In this document: piece after piece, positions 47,407 to 59,922 of the stretch
Numbering within the stretch: position 1 is the first letter of the stretch
Layout of the letters: every line of letters begins with the position of its first letter
Source of the DNA: Phlebotomus papatasi
Taxonomy: Eukaryota > Arthropoda > Insecta > Diptera > Psychodidae
Assembly: GCF_024763615.1 (NCBI RefSeq)
Contig: NC_077222.1
Coordinates: forward strand, 112,005,417-112,069,416
DNA length: 64,000 bases
Reading direction: 5' to 3'
Notes under the pieces: model-generated
Database searches by the model: none
What the model was told of the DNA's origin: nothing
The model's input: the letters and a program-made list of their open reading frames with translations, nothing else
Position numbers and translations under genes: made by a program

Positions 47407-47631
47407 TAGGGGAATGTAGGCATGGTTCATACACACTACGCAGTGAACTTTCTAACGATGCAAATTTTCACCTTGAAGAGCTAGTTCGTCATTTCTTAGC
47501 CATAAGATAGATAATTTCATTAATCTCATGAGACGAGATGGGAAATGGTAAACCTGATGGTCTTGCAAACAAAGAGAAAATTCGCATCGTTTGAAGATTC
47601 AGTGTGAACGAACCATGCGTACATTCCCCTA
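47407..47631. mobile_element. Inverted-repeat MITE, GGGGAA-ended (family E)
   Basis: TAGGGGAATGTAGGCATGGT at left and complement of TAGGGGAATGTACGCATGGT at right. Arms continue over 60 bp (CGATGCAAATTTTC). TA flanks, 225 bp, no ORF. Confidence 0.82.
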
Positions 47632-49912
47632 CCATTATTCGTTTCCTTGTGCAGAAGTGATGGTAATAACCACACTAACGAGATATATTAAAGAAGAAAA
47701 TTTCAGCAAATTTTTCCATGAAAATTGTTGATCAACAAACAGTCAAGGAAAAAAGATGGACAGAAAAATGTACATCTGTTGAGTGTCACTACTTTATAGC
47801 AAAATAAAAACACTATGCATATGCCAAAAACCATCTATTTAATCAGGTTTTTCCTACTGAAAAGAACATGAATTTGCTCATTATTCACCTGAGAGGATTA
47901 TTACTCAAGGGAAATTATAGACTAACGCAGAGCTTCTAATACTCCAATGCCTTAAATAATGAAACATTCTTTCATCACTCTTCACTCTCTGTTCTGTGTA
48001 AAATGTTTAGAAAAGTCTATTAAAATTCCTTGTAAGACACAACGGTCAGAAATAGATCCTCATATCTTTGAGATTGACAGTTAAAGTTCTTTTAAAGGAA
48101 TGTTGTTCCTGTAATCTCCTTGTGAACAGTGTCTCTTCTTAATTAAGGTTAATTCTTAAGGGAACTTAATTAATAGTATGATTGTCTATGACATAATACC
48201 TTACAATCTAATCATCTTTCTGTGACACAATGAGAAATGGTCTAATCAATAAAATCCTCAAGTATGTTTTTAATGCAGTGGGGGCGCCAGGTATATTATG
48301 GGGACGCCAGGTGTTCAATGCGTCATTTTGGTAAGAATTACACATAAATTCAGTAAATTCACACTACAATCACATTTTATACATTATTTTTTTTTATCCC
48401 AATGTGACAATCTATTAAGTGACATTTTTTTTTATACATTTTAACTCACATTTTTCATAAAAAAAGCTTTTTTTTCCCTTCCACCAACTTAGAGAAAGTC
48501 ACCAGGATTCGCATTTCTCAGAATCTTTTCATCGAATTTCATTTAAAAGAAGAAAATATTCAAGGATAAATCTACACAGAGAAAAATAGTTGATAATTGA
48601 GTTGATCAAAAAGTTGATTTTTCATATAAAATTAATCACCAAGTTAATATATCGAATCCTATGTAAAGTTGGTCAAAAGTTGATTGATTTTATCAACTGT
48701 TGGTTTTTCGATATTTTTTCCGATATTATCAACAGATCAATCGACCTTTATCAACTTTTGACCAACTTTACATAGGATCACGTTTTAATCAACAGTTGAT
48801 TAAAAGTTGATCAAAGGTTGATCAACTTTTAATAGATCAACTGTTGATCAAAAGTTGATCAAAAATTGATCAACTGTTAGTCGATCAACAGTTGATCAAA
48901 AGTTGATCAAAGTTGATCATCTGTTAGTCGATCAAAAATTGATCAACTTTTGATCAACTTTTGATCAACTGTCAATCTTCGCATCATCTGAGTAATATTG
49001 TAATACTTTACATTAATCGTTCCATTGATTGGAGTGCTGAACCAAGCTTTGGCGCCAAATGATGTTCCTGACGAAATTGACCAATCGAGATATCTGTAAA
49101 TATACTATATTTCATGATAACAAGTCTTTTTGCGTCGTATTTGCACTGTCAGTATATAAATTATTCACGCAAATTCTATCTCGCCTGAATTATAGCTGTT
49201 AACTGTAACAAAATTGATCAACTGTTGATCAAATTTTGATCAACTGTTGATCAAATGTTAATGACATTAAAAAATAAACAATTTTATCAAATATCAGATA
49301 ACAAAGGAATCCATCGACTCATTAAATTCAGATTGGCTTCATATTAACAACATAGATTCGAATAGGCATAATAGGGAACGTCATACTCAAAAAGTGCTAC
49401 ATTAAATTTTCCTTTAAAGTTTAAGATAAAGCACTTTTAATTATTTCATTGTAAAAGTAGCTGAGCGGAATAAAATAACAATAATTACGCTATGCAACAA
49501 ATTCACTATTGTTTTTCTGTCTCAGAGGTCTCACATGGTACGTTTGATAAGAGTTGAGTCCCCTGATTAAGAATCTGGTTTTAGTTTTGCTCTATCACGT
49601 CTCAATTTTTTTAATTACTACTTTTATATTTTTTCTGCTTTGCCTTAGATTATTTGTTACATCTCAGGTTCTGCTGAAGAGAACTTAAAAGGCGTAGGTT
49701 CGTTGGAAAGGTCATTAGTTGTGTTTCAATTTCCATTATTACACAAAACTTTGTAAAACCACTCCTCCCAGGGTGTAAAATTAGAGTTTCTCTAAAAATT
49801 ACCACAAAAATAATGGTCTTAAAGTGAGGTTTTAAAAATTTGAATAAAATAATATAAACAAAATATTAAAAAAAAATCATTAACACCAGGAGATAGGCAA
49901 CACTTAGAACTA

Positions 49913-50310
49913 CAAATGGCTCCAAATGTATGTAAAGTTTGAGGCCCCTATCTCTCATAGTTTCCGAGATAATCCGAGATAAAATATTTTCAGACACTTT
50001 TATGCATTTCTCGTCCAATTTTCTTAATTTTCCAATGAAATTTTGCACATATCAAGCCTGAAAGAGGCTCCAAACGGATGTAAAGTTTGAGACCTCTATC
50101 TATCATAGTTTCCGAGATAATCGACTTTAAAGATTTTCAGACACTTTTATGCATTTCTCATCCAATTTTCTTAATTTTCAAGTGAAATTTTGCACATATC
50201 AAGCCTGAAGGAGGCTCTAAATGGATGTAAAGTTTGAGGCCTCAATTTCTCATAGTTTCCGAGATAATCGACTTTAAAGATTTTCAGACACTTTTATGGA
50301 TTTTTCATTA
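49913..50310. repeat. Three tandem copies of a 147-bp unit in the foldback loop
   Basis: The word ATGTAAAGTTTGAG starts at three positions about 150 bp apart (49928, 50078, 50224). Each is followed by CTCATAGTTTCCGAGATAAT and CAGACACTTTTATG. The second and third copies are more alike than the first. Confidence 0.85.
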
Positions 50311-51689
50311 AGTTTTCCTCTTTAATAACGATAATAAGTTATATACGTTTAAGAATTATTAATGGGAATTTGCATTATTTATGTATAAATATTGTTCGAG
50401 TTTGCTACAATCCAAATTTGAAATGAAGGAATCGCACCTCTATAAGCTGATCTAAGCTTATCACTGTCTTTTGTGATGCTACCATGCAGTGACTCTTAAC
50501 CGTCTTTTAATTCACAGTTTTCTATTATTAACTAGTATAGATGTTTATTGATTATAAAACATGTATTAAATAAGAAATATTTAAAATTATGCAATTAATA
50601 TGTCATTTTTGTAATAAAATTTGTTTTAAGCTTGAAGTAAAACTGAAATCTATAGATATTAAAGATATTATTTGAGTTATTAACTTGTGTAATATCTAAA
50701 TATACTTTATAAAATGGTAAAAATGATTAAACTTCTAGAGTTGTCAAAAACAAGATAAAAAATACCCTGAGATTTCTAAATTTAAAAAGAAAAAGTCAAA
50801 ATGTGTGAAATAGTAAAGATTTTGTTTAGTTGGTTAAGTGCTAGATTTTCGCTTGAGCCTCAATTTCGAGGTTAAAAAACAATCTTAGCGAAAAGTTGCA
50901 CATGGACGAAAATGTAGCTAATTAAATTCTCTATCAAAGTCACAAAACAGTTCTGTTCAGCAGAATCGGAGATATATAGGCACCCAAGTATCAAAAAATG
51001 GCAAAAACGGTTTTGTAGTCCTAAGTGTTGCCTATCGCCTGTTTTGTTTATTTTATCTTATTCAAATTTTTAAAACCTCACTTTAAGACCATTATTTTTG
51101 TGGTAATTTTTAGAGAAACTCTAATTTTACACCCTGGGAGGAGTGGTTTTACAAAGTTTTGTGTAATAATGGAAATTGAAACACAACTAATGACCTTTCC
51201 AACGAACCTACGCCTTTTAAGTTCTGTTCAGCAGAACCTGAGATGTAACAAATAATCTAAGGCAAAGCAGAAAAAATATAAAAGTAGTAATTAAAAAAAT
51301 TGAGACGTGATAGAGCAAAACTAAAACCAGATTCTTAATCAGGGGACTCAACTCTTATCAAACGTACCATGTGAGACCTCTGAGACAGAAAAACAATAGT
51401 GAATTTGTTGCATAGCGTAATTATTGTTATTTTATTCCGCTCAGCTACTTTTACAATGAAATAATTAAAAGTGCTTTATCTTAAACTTTAAAGGAAAATT
51501 TTATGTAGCACTTTTTGATTATGACGTTCCCTATTATGCCTATTCGAATCTATGTTGTTAATATGAAGCCAATCTGAATTTAATGAGTCGATGGATTCCT
51601 TTGTTATCTGATATTTGATAAAATTGTTTATTTTTTAATGTCATTAACATTTGATCAACATTTGATCAAAATTTGATCAACAGTTGATC

Positions 51690-52330
51690 AATTTTGTTAC
51701 AGTTAACAGCTATAATTCAGGCGAGATAGAATTTGAATGAACAATTTATATACTGACAGTGCAAATACGACACAAAAACACGAAATATAGCATATTTACA
51801 GATATTGCCCAATATCAACAGTTGATAAACAGTTGATCAATGTTTGACCAACAGTTGATCAATTTTGTTCAAGTTAACAGCTATAATTCAGGCAAAATAG
51901 AATTTGAATGAATAATTTATATACTGACAGTGCAAATACGACACAAAAACACGAAATATAGCATATTTACAGATATTGCCCAATATCAACAGTTGATAAA
52001 CAGTTGATCAATGTTTGACCAACAGTTGATCAATTTTGTTCAAGTTAACAGCTATAATTCAGGCAAAATAGAATTTGAATGAATAATTTATATACTGACA
52101 GTGCAAATACGACACAAAAACACGAAATATAGCATATTTACAGATATGGCCCAATATCAACAGTTGATCAACAGTTGATCAATGTTTGATCAACAGTTGA
52201 TCAATTTTGTTACAGTTAACAGCTATAATTCAGGCGAGATAGAATTTGAGTGAATAATTTATATACTCACAGTGCAAATACGACACAAAATGACGTGTTA
52301 TCATGAAATATAGTATATTTACAGATTTCG
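51690..52330. repeat. Four tandem 171-bp repeats in the right foldback arm
   Basis: ATTTTGTT beginning a block with GTTAACAGCTATAATTCAGG recurs at 51691, 51862, 52033 and 52204, exactly 171 bp apart each time. The left arm has one copy only (49077-49215, inverted). The middle two units are almost identical, indicating recent amplification on one arm. Confidence 0.88.
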
Positions 52331-52841
52331 CAATTGGTCAATTAAATCAGGAACATCACTGGGCGCCAAAGCTTGGTTCACCACTCCAATCAATGAAACG
52401 ATTTTGCGAAACAATTACAGTATTACTCAGATCAACAGTTGATCAACTTTTGATCAACTTTTGATCAAATTTTGATCAACTTGGTCGACTAACACATGAT
52501 CAACTTTTGATCAACTTTTGATCAACTGTTGATCGATTAACAAACGATTAACTTTTGATCAACTTTTGATCAACTGTTGATCGATTAACAAATGATTAAT
52601 TTTTGATCACTTTTTGATCAACTGTTGTTGTGGAAATTAGATGGAATCATCTGATTAACTTGAGTATCATGGTAGTATTCAAAAAAATTGACAACAAAAT
52701 TCCAGAAAATTTGTGATGTTTTGGAGAGAGCACGTGGAATCTTTTGACCAACTTGAGTATCGTGGATATGTTCAATGCAATTGACTACAAAATCACAGAA
52801 CCTTTAGGATTTTTTGGAGAAAGCAATAATATTAATAATAT

Positions 52842-53370
52842 GTTACTCATCAGTTTTTGTCAAACAGAAACGGAGTTTTTAACTATAATCAATTGTTCAA
52901 AACTGTCTTGGTTCTTAAGAATTTACTATTATTCAATTGCTATCGACAGGTGATTATTTAGTTGGTTTTTATATTTGATAGTTAATAGTTGATAAATTTT
53001 ATACACATTTTGATCATTAAGTTGATTTCAATATTTAATGATCAACGATTGATAGAAATGTATTTAAATTTAATTAACTGTTGGTAAAAAAATCTGAAAA
53101 TCAACTTTTTTGTAATATAATATTATTACTCATCAGATTTTGTCAAATAGAAACGGAACTGTTAACTAATCAATTGTTTTTGAAAATTTTATCAATTCGC
53201 TTTAAGAATTTACTATTGCTCAATTGCTATCAACAGGTGATTATTTAGTTGGTTTTTATATTTGATAGTTAATAGTTGATAAATTTTATACACATTTTGA
53301 TCATTAAGTTGATTTCGATATTTTGTGATCAACAGTTGATAGAAATGTATTTAAAACTGATTAACTATTA
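52842..53370. repeat. Tandem duplication (about 281 bp) near the right end of the foldback
   Basis: TTACTCATCAG...TTTTGTCAAA at 52842 and 53123, followed in both by AGGTGATTATTTAGTTGGTT and TAGTTGATAAATTTTATACA. The copies have diverged modestly. The plus ORF at 52744-52953 falls in the first copy and is not a gene. Confidence 0.8.
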
Positions 53371-53555
53371 GTCGAAAAAATCGGAAAATTAACTTTTGTG
53401 TAGATAAAATCAACTTTTTTACCAACTTGTTGATCAAACTATCAACTGTTGATAGAAATTACCAACATTTCGATCGACTTACTGATCAATTGTCAAATTA
53501 ATCAACTATTTTGATCAACAGGGTCGATCTGATTATCAACTATTTTTCTCTGTGT

Positions 53556-55301
53556 ACTCTTGAATATGGTTTTCTACTTGAGTAAGACGTCAATCAAACT
53601 TCCATTGCGAGAAAGTATAAAATTTGAAAAGTTCAATGATCACAAGATATGTGAAATCCTGTTCTTGATGGTGTGTTGATTGCTTAATAATCATGACAGA
53701 AAATAGCGATAAGTTAAGAAAATCACCGTGATAAATTTGACAAAAAAATACACGATTATAAAAAAAAACATGACGAATTTCTGATTTAATACACAACAGA
53801 ATCATAAACATTCAAATTAAATTTGCGCACTTTTAAAATCATCATTGTATAGTTATGTACTCTAAAAGACAATTTATCATTTATATTTCAAAACAGAAAA
53901 ATATATCGAATTTTATGCAAAATGAACAAGATTTTTTGGGTAAGAAATTATTATTAGTAAATTAAAAGCAGATTAATATTACTGCAAAAAAAAACCAGCC
54001 GGCAAAAACCTTAATATTCTTATAGCTGACTGTCCAACCAGCCTATACTAAAGAGAACATAACTATAATAACTATAAATAAAGCAAAATGCCAGTCAGTG
54101 AAAGACGGCAAATATATGTTATTTAGATAGAAATACTGTTTCACATTTGACCTTATGTACGGAATTTTTTTTTCAGAGAAAAAATTAAATAGCAATATAC
54201 GGTATTAAATGCAGAAAAAATTCGAAAATATATCTTAGTTTAGTGCAATTTATGTAAATAGTTTAGAAGATGATACTATGTTAACAAGCTATATAAAAGA
54301 AATCTATATTTCTATATCCACTTCAGCAAAAAGAAATATTAAAATTGATGTCAAAATATTGACAACTTTTTTATTGAGATTTATTGCTCTGGCCCAATAA
54401 TTCGTTGGAATAAAAGTAATTGCTGAACCTCAACAAATCAATTTTCCGCTCATGACCACTGAGTTCTTGACCCCAGTAAAGAGGTATGATTATTTTTACA
54501 AATACTTTATGATTGTGAAGCACAGTAGGACACATCAAATGTCTGACTAAATGGAGGATGGAATGAAATTTTGATTGATAGAATAGAATAATCTAAGCTT
54601 AGAAGTTTTTATTTACTATTGTTGTCTTAGAAAAGAAAATTAATTGCAAATAAAAGAAAAATCCCGAGCATAAATAATTGCTGTCTCTAACTTAGTCTCA
54701 TGTTTACACTGAAAAAGAATTAACGTCCGTTAAGAAAGATAGAAATGTCTGTGTCAGAAAATAAAATGTTAAATGTCACAGAAAATTACAGTAGTCTATC
54801 AGAAAAACTATCAAGTTATCTTCAATAATGTCCATATTTTTCTGGAAAAAAACTGGATGGCATTTTGCATTTAATAAATACTTAAGTGTGGGATTTTTTT
54901 TTCATTTTTTTCAAAATTTTAAAGAGAAAATTTTCTTTAAAATTTGTTATGACGATAAATGTTTATTTGATGTAATTAGAATTTACATTAACAAAATTGA
55001 ATATTTCTTTAAACGTAAATGAAAACTATTTTTATTTTATTCAGTTTCAATAGTAATTGATAATTAAATTCTTAATTTATTACATTCATATTAAATTTTA
55101 AAGTGTGCAAAATTCAATTTAAGAAATATATAAAAATTATTGTAAATCCTTTTAGTATTACTATTCATAAGATACTGGTTTTTGAAGTCAGGCAGTCAAT
55201 ATTAAAAAGCAAATAATTCAGTAAAAAAATAGTAATTTAAAATAAAAAAATCTTTTTATAATACTCTGCCAGTGTATTATTAATGTTGTTGCCAAACAGT
55301 T

Positions 55302-55303
<2 letters not shown>
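53556..55303 (-). other. Intronic, nothing recognised
   Basis: AT-rich sequence between the foldback element and a TA microsatellite, without supported features. Confidence 0.4.

Positions 55304-55350
<47 letters not shown>
55304..55350. repeat. (TA)n microsatellite
   Basis: About 23 uninterrupted TA units. Confidence 0.9.
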
Positions 55351-55355
<5 letters not shown>

Positions 55356-55644
55356 GAAAAGACTTCAATATATTATTATATATCAATATATTATAGGGGC
55401 ACTTCCTCTTTCTAACGCGAATTTTTAGTACAATAATAGAACATTATTTTCTTTTTTATTATGTTATGTGTTGAGTATATGAAGAAATGTGGTCTTTGAC
55501 TTGAGGTTATTAGGACAATTTCTATCATTATTTGCATTAATCAGTAAGTTTGAGTGTCCTTTAGTAACGTTATTGACGAAATCACTTTCAGGGACCTCCC
55601 TTGCTAAGAAAAATTGCAGAAGAAAGATATGAAAATTTTCTTAC

Positions 55645-56286
55645 CGATTGCTCATACAACTGGAACTGGAACTGCTCCTCTTGTGACCCTTTTTGGTAGT
55701 TTTGTGGCTGACAAGTGCTCCATCGCTTGATCCTTCGTTATTGCTACTGTTATTTTTTTCCTCTAATAACTTTTCCACCTTTTTCAACTTTACACGTGCA
55801 ATATCTTCCGTGGACATGGATTTGCGCCTTTGCGATTTATTTCTCCTCAATATCGTATTCCAACTCTGACGCAGGAAAGAGTCTCTTTTAAAGACGCTCC
55901 CAATGGTGATGGTTTTTTTGTGTGGATATTCATCTGGCATCGATTTGCGCAAATCCTTTGCCAAATTGCTGTGAATGAAGGAGTGCTGTTGGAGATCTCT
56001 GAGAACATCTTTCTGTCGATAGGGGATGTAATGAGTTTGAGGAACATCAACTGAATGGCAGCGATTGAGTCCAAGGAGGGATGATATTCGATCGAGGTCC
56101 TGGAGTTGAGCATCTTCATCGGTTAGATTTCTTTCTCCTTTGCAGTAAATTTCTCGTAATTTTTCCTGTGCGAGATTTGCCTCGAAGGACAGAATATGCT
56201 TCTCCCTAAGCACAACGGTTTCATCTTCAGTCTCCTCGAGCATTCTGCTCCAATCCACCAAACGATCAATTTTCATGTATGAGTAC
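55645..56286 (-). CDS. Long upstream exon, probable N-terminal part of the GRAM-domain gene
   Basis: 642 bp on the minus strand between a CTCAAG acceptor and a GTAAGA donor, open throughout, phase 2 at both ends. It reads MKIDRLVDWSRMLEETEDE, EKLREIYCKGERNLTDED, DLDRISSLLGLN, then a basic stretch and a C-terminal Ser/Lys-rich tail (SSSSSSCMSN). I do not recognise a domain; the first half is charged and helix-prone, the second basic and probably disordered. The phase-2 end joins the shared exon at 18726 in frame (NRSVRQQL). The phase-2 start joins the 63-bp exon at 59860 (DYIP-YSYMKI). It could belong to a separate gene whose downstream exons I missed; linkage rests on phase and strand. Confidence 0.7.
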
Positions 56287-57199
56287 CTTGAGAATTGCTC
56301 CAAATTTTATACACTGTCCTTTTTTTGCACAAATTTAATCAATGGCACAAACTCAAATCATAATGTTTATCGCATGTATTTGAGTGTTTAACTGCAAGGT
56401 CATACTTTTAGTTATTTCACTGACCATTTAAAGATTTATTTGGAACTTTCTTAAATGAGTATATAAATTTTTTTTAAGATCCCACATTTTGCAAAACCTC
56501 GGATGCCTCGCAACCCATTCTTACTGGACAGAGTTTTCCCATTACTCGTTATTAATGATAATGGTTTCCTTAAGAGTTTAAGTAATGCAAAAAATATTAT
56601 AATACGGTATAGAATATTTTAATTTTGACTAAAACTCCTGAAAGAGGCATGACCTAAAAGTAATTCTTTCTGTGACATACTCTGGAAGTGATTTTTTTGG
56701 ATTCCACCAAAGTAGTGGTTAAAAAAATATATATTCTCATCCGAAGTTATGCAATTACTGGTTCTTTTTGCTTTTCTAAGTCGTTTCTAAGGAACGGAAA
56801 TAATTTCTCACAAATAGCATTCATTAGTGTATCTTTCACAGTATTCCCTTCACATCAAAAAATCTCTGTCATCACTTCAAATTACATGACAAACACACAA
56901 AGTCAATTCACTTGCAATAATTGTTGAGTAAATATATCTTTTGTACATAATGAACTTTTCCCTTGGAAAGGTTCACTTTCAGCTGGTTTATCTCAGCTGG
57001 TCGCCTAATTGTGTGAAAAATTCGTGATTGCGATAAATATTTATACAATGTTTGAGGTAGTAACTCGTAAATTTGTCACATAATTCACTCAATGGCAATT
57101 TTTATTCCTTTTTCTCTTTCACAGTTCTTTTTTTTCCACACTACGGGTCCCGGAAGTTGATAAAACCATCCTCAATAGTAATAAAAATTCATTCATACC

Positions 57200-57400
57200 T
57201 TTACTCATTAATTTTTCAAAACGGTTTTCTCTGTTCTTGGAAATTATTCTCTAACTATCGACAAATTTCCGGAGACTCCGACAACACATTAACTATTCAC
57301 AGAAATCACGCAGCGACTAAATTACAAACTCAGACGCAAGAATCGCAAAAATTTCGCGAATATTTTTAGTGTTGGCGAATTGTCACGATTTTTTTTATAA
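57200..57400 (-). promoter_or_regulatory. Possible 5' UTR exon and promoter for the 55.6 kb exon
   Basis: On the minus strand a less AT-rich stretch (TTGCGTCTGAGTTTG, GTCGCTGCGTG, GTCGGAGTCTCCGG) ends at AAAG before GTATGA near 57200, a possible donor. Spliced to 56286 it would place the first usable long-frame ATG at MKIDRL. No TATA box. Weak evidence. Confidence 0.25.
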
Positions 57401-59859
57401 CACTCCGCATACGTTTCAATTATCATTACAAATATAAACCACTCTCCCGTCTATTTCCATTCATTTTTTTGATGTGACTGGAGACACTCGTGTGACAATG
57501 GAGAGACCCAGTTGCTGTCTCTATGGCATTAATATCAACTATCATTTGCTATTTGTTGCCTTATGTGTGATACACAGTCTCTATATGCTTTTTTCTATCT
57601 ACCAACTCTTTCAGCCACAAATTTGTCGACACTCGTTCCGGAATATGAAATAAGATCACGCACGAATAGCACAATGATATTCTCTCTTAATTTTCGTTTT
57701 CTCTGATAAAAGCCACACGCAGAACATAATATTTTGTCCATAGAATAACACTGACTGAGATATATATATAATATATATAGTTTCTTTAGTTCGTACACAA
57801 TTTTTTGATATTATTGTGTGAAAAATGCCAAAAACAAATATGCTGCTAAATAAATATTTCCTCGCTGGGATTAAAGCTCTTCGCTTAATGGGTAGGTAAT
57901 TTTTTGGCGAAAGAACAGAGAGAAACCCGCACAATTAAACACAATAAATTCTCAGGTGTTTCTCAATAAAACCATCTCTGGGGATGGTACTCTACCAAGT
58001 GTTACTAATGTACACCTCCATATAAGAAAACAAGCGTCATAAGTCACCTGAGACGCAAGTAAGGAAGGTCTAAAAAAAAGTCTGGTAAATCTGGATAAGC
58101 TTAATAGAATTGTGATTTTAAAGGGCTTGAAAAACTAATTTCTCATTATTTCTTTGGTATAATAAATTATACTATTATACGATGTACGAAAAAAATTATG
58201 TTAGTCTAAAAACAATCAAGATTGAGTAGTACTCAAGTTTTAGAACTTTAAAAGTAATGAAATTTTCAATTTCGTGAAATTTTGGTAAAGGAAAAATAAA
58301 AATGTTTTAATTTTATCTTCAGTAGGCCCACAGATGTTAATAATAAATGATATAATATACCCATTTTTGCAAAGATTCAGGTTTTTGCTGATCAAATTTA
58401 ATCCGTTATTACTTCTAACTATTTGCTATGTAGTAAATATTTAAGCTCAAAAGTGACGAGTTTTCAAATGACCGCACTGATAAATGATTTTAATTTATGT
58501 TTTTATACTTCCAATTTTTTTAAGTGAAATCCTCTTAAGAATAGAAAATACAATACGTACTCAGTACTCATACATAATATTTTTTATTAGACCCATTAGA
58601 CTTAAAATTGTCATTCTTTGGTATAATCACAAAAATTTCTTAAATTTTTTCGGGTATTTCTGTCCCTATCATCCATAGGAGCAAAAAATACACCAAATCA
58701 GACTCTGTTGGATTTTCCAAGCTTAGATGTAAGACATTTCACTGATTTTGTTTATAGGTTTCATTTTAATTGATGATTTTCGGTCAACGAAAAGTGTCTC
58801 GTCCTTAAAGAGTTAAGATAAAAAAAAAGTTGAATAGAGATTATTTGTGAGAAAGAAAGGGATGTAGAATATTTTTTTCTGACATAAAAATGTGCTGCTA
58901 AATTAAGTGATATCGTCATGTAAGTTTATTATTGTCATGTATGTAATAATGAGTTATTCATTTTGTCTGCAATTGTAAGCACATTAGATGCCGATTTGTC
59001 AATGGACCATTGAAATCAATATTATACTGGTCTATTTTTTACTGACCAAAATTAATTTTTAACTAACGAATTTTAATTATTTTACTGATCATGTTTTTTT
59101 TCTCATAATAATTACTAACAAGTTTCTTATTTCCTTGTTCAAAGTAACTCCTTGACTTTTGCCAAAATTGAAGGTTTCCTTTTATTTCACTCTCAATAAC
59201 TGTGACTTCAAAGAAAAATTATCACACTAAAAAAAACTCGCATTGCCTTTGATATTATAGAAACACCTGTGCTAATTGAATCTCTTTCACACACTCATTT
59301 TGCTGATAACGCCAAATTACTTGCAATACCAGCAAAACTTATGTCGAATATCGCTATCTTATCGTTTGAAAAAAAAATATGGATATTTCTTTTTAAACAC
59401 TCACTATCTCAATTTCAAACAATTGGTTTGGAGATTTCATCAAAACACACACATTGTTGAGTAATATCGCAATTGACAAAACCAGAAAAAATCCACCCAC
59501 AAGAATACGATTAAAAATATTTTTTTCCTTATCTGTGACCTTTCTAGCGATGTCATATTTTATGCGAGCGAGAGCTCTGTGGCAGGAAAATCGATTTTGA
59601 GACAAATGAGTAAAAATCTTCACCAAAGAAAATTTGCAGCGTGAGGAAAATTGCCTTTTGACATGATGCCAAAAGAGACAATTACTAGACAGAGAGAAAG
59701 ATCATCAGTGCCTGGATATTTTCGCACTACTAACTCTTCCTACCATTTTGTTTTAGAAAACATCTCAAGAAAATCTGGATTATGGGTGTGAAAAGTAGAG
59801 CGGAAGGTGGAAAAACTAACAAGATGATTTTCAGCAAAACAGAAAAATGATCAACTTAC

Positions 59860-59922
59860 GGAATGTAGTCCAAGGCTGCATCCTCCGGAGGCGCTTCAAC
59901 TGGCCCAAGGTGTGGTGGTAAT
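59860..59922 (-). CDS. 63-bp upstream exon
   Basis: Minus strand, acceptor TCTCTCTTGTCAG, donor GTAAGT, both good. The only open frame reads LPPHLGPVEAPPEDAALDYI then CC, phase 2 to phase 2, continuing in frame into the exon at 56286. Pro/Glu-rich, GC-rich relative to the intron. Earlier exons must lie beyond this point or outside the window. Confidence 0.7.

Larger units (their letters stand above)
48574..53554. mobile_element. Roughly 5-kb foldback-type element, non-autonomous
   Basis: Outer ends are inverted: ACACAGAGAAAAATAGTTGA at left and its complement at right, with TA at 48573-48574 and 53554-53555. Inner arms 49200-49912 and 51010-51700 are nearly identical inverted copies of about 700 bp. 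Outer arms are related but rearranged: the motif TTGGCGCCAAA...GATTGGAGTG at about 49020 is found inverted at about 52370. Both outer arms carry dozens of TTGATCAA/GTTGATCAAAAG motifs. The loop (49913-51009) has three tandem copies of a 147-bp unit. No ORF longer than about 80 codons and no transposase motif. The structure resembles Drosophila FB/Galileo foldback elements in form; sequence relationship to those is not claimed. Confidence 0.8.

Noticed and set aside
55830..56119. ORFs on both strands within the 55.6 kb exon
   Set aside because: Shadow frames of the 642-bp minus-strand exon.
59269..59464. Overlapping plus-strand ORFs of about 62 codons
   Set aside because: AT-rich, no domain, no start or splice context; intron-like composition.
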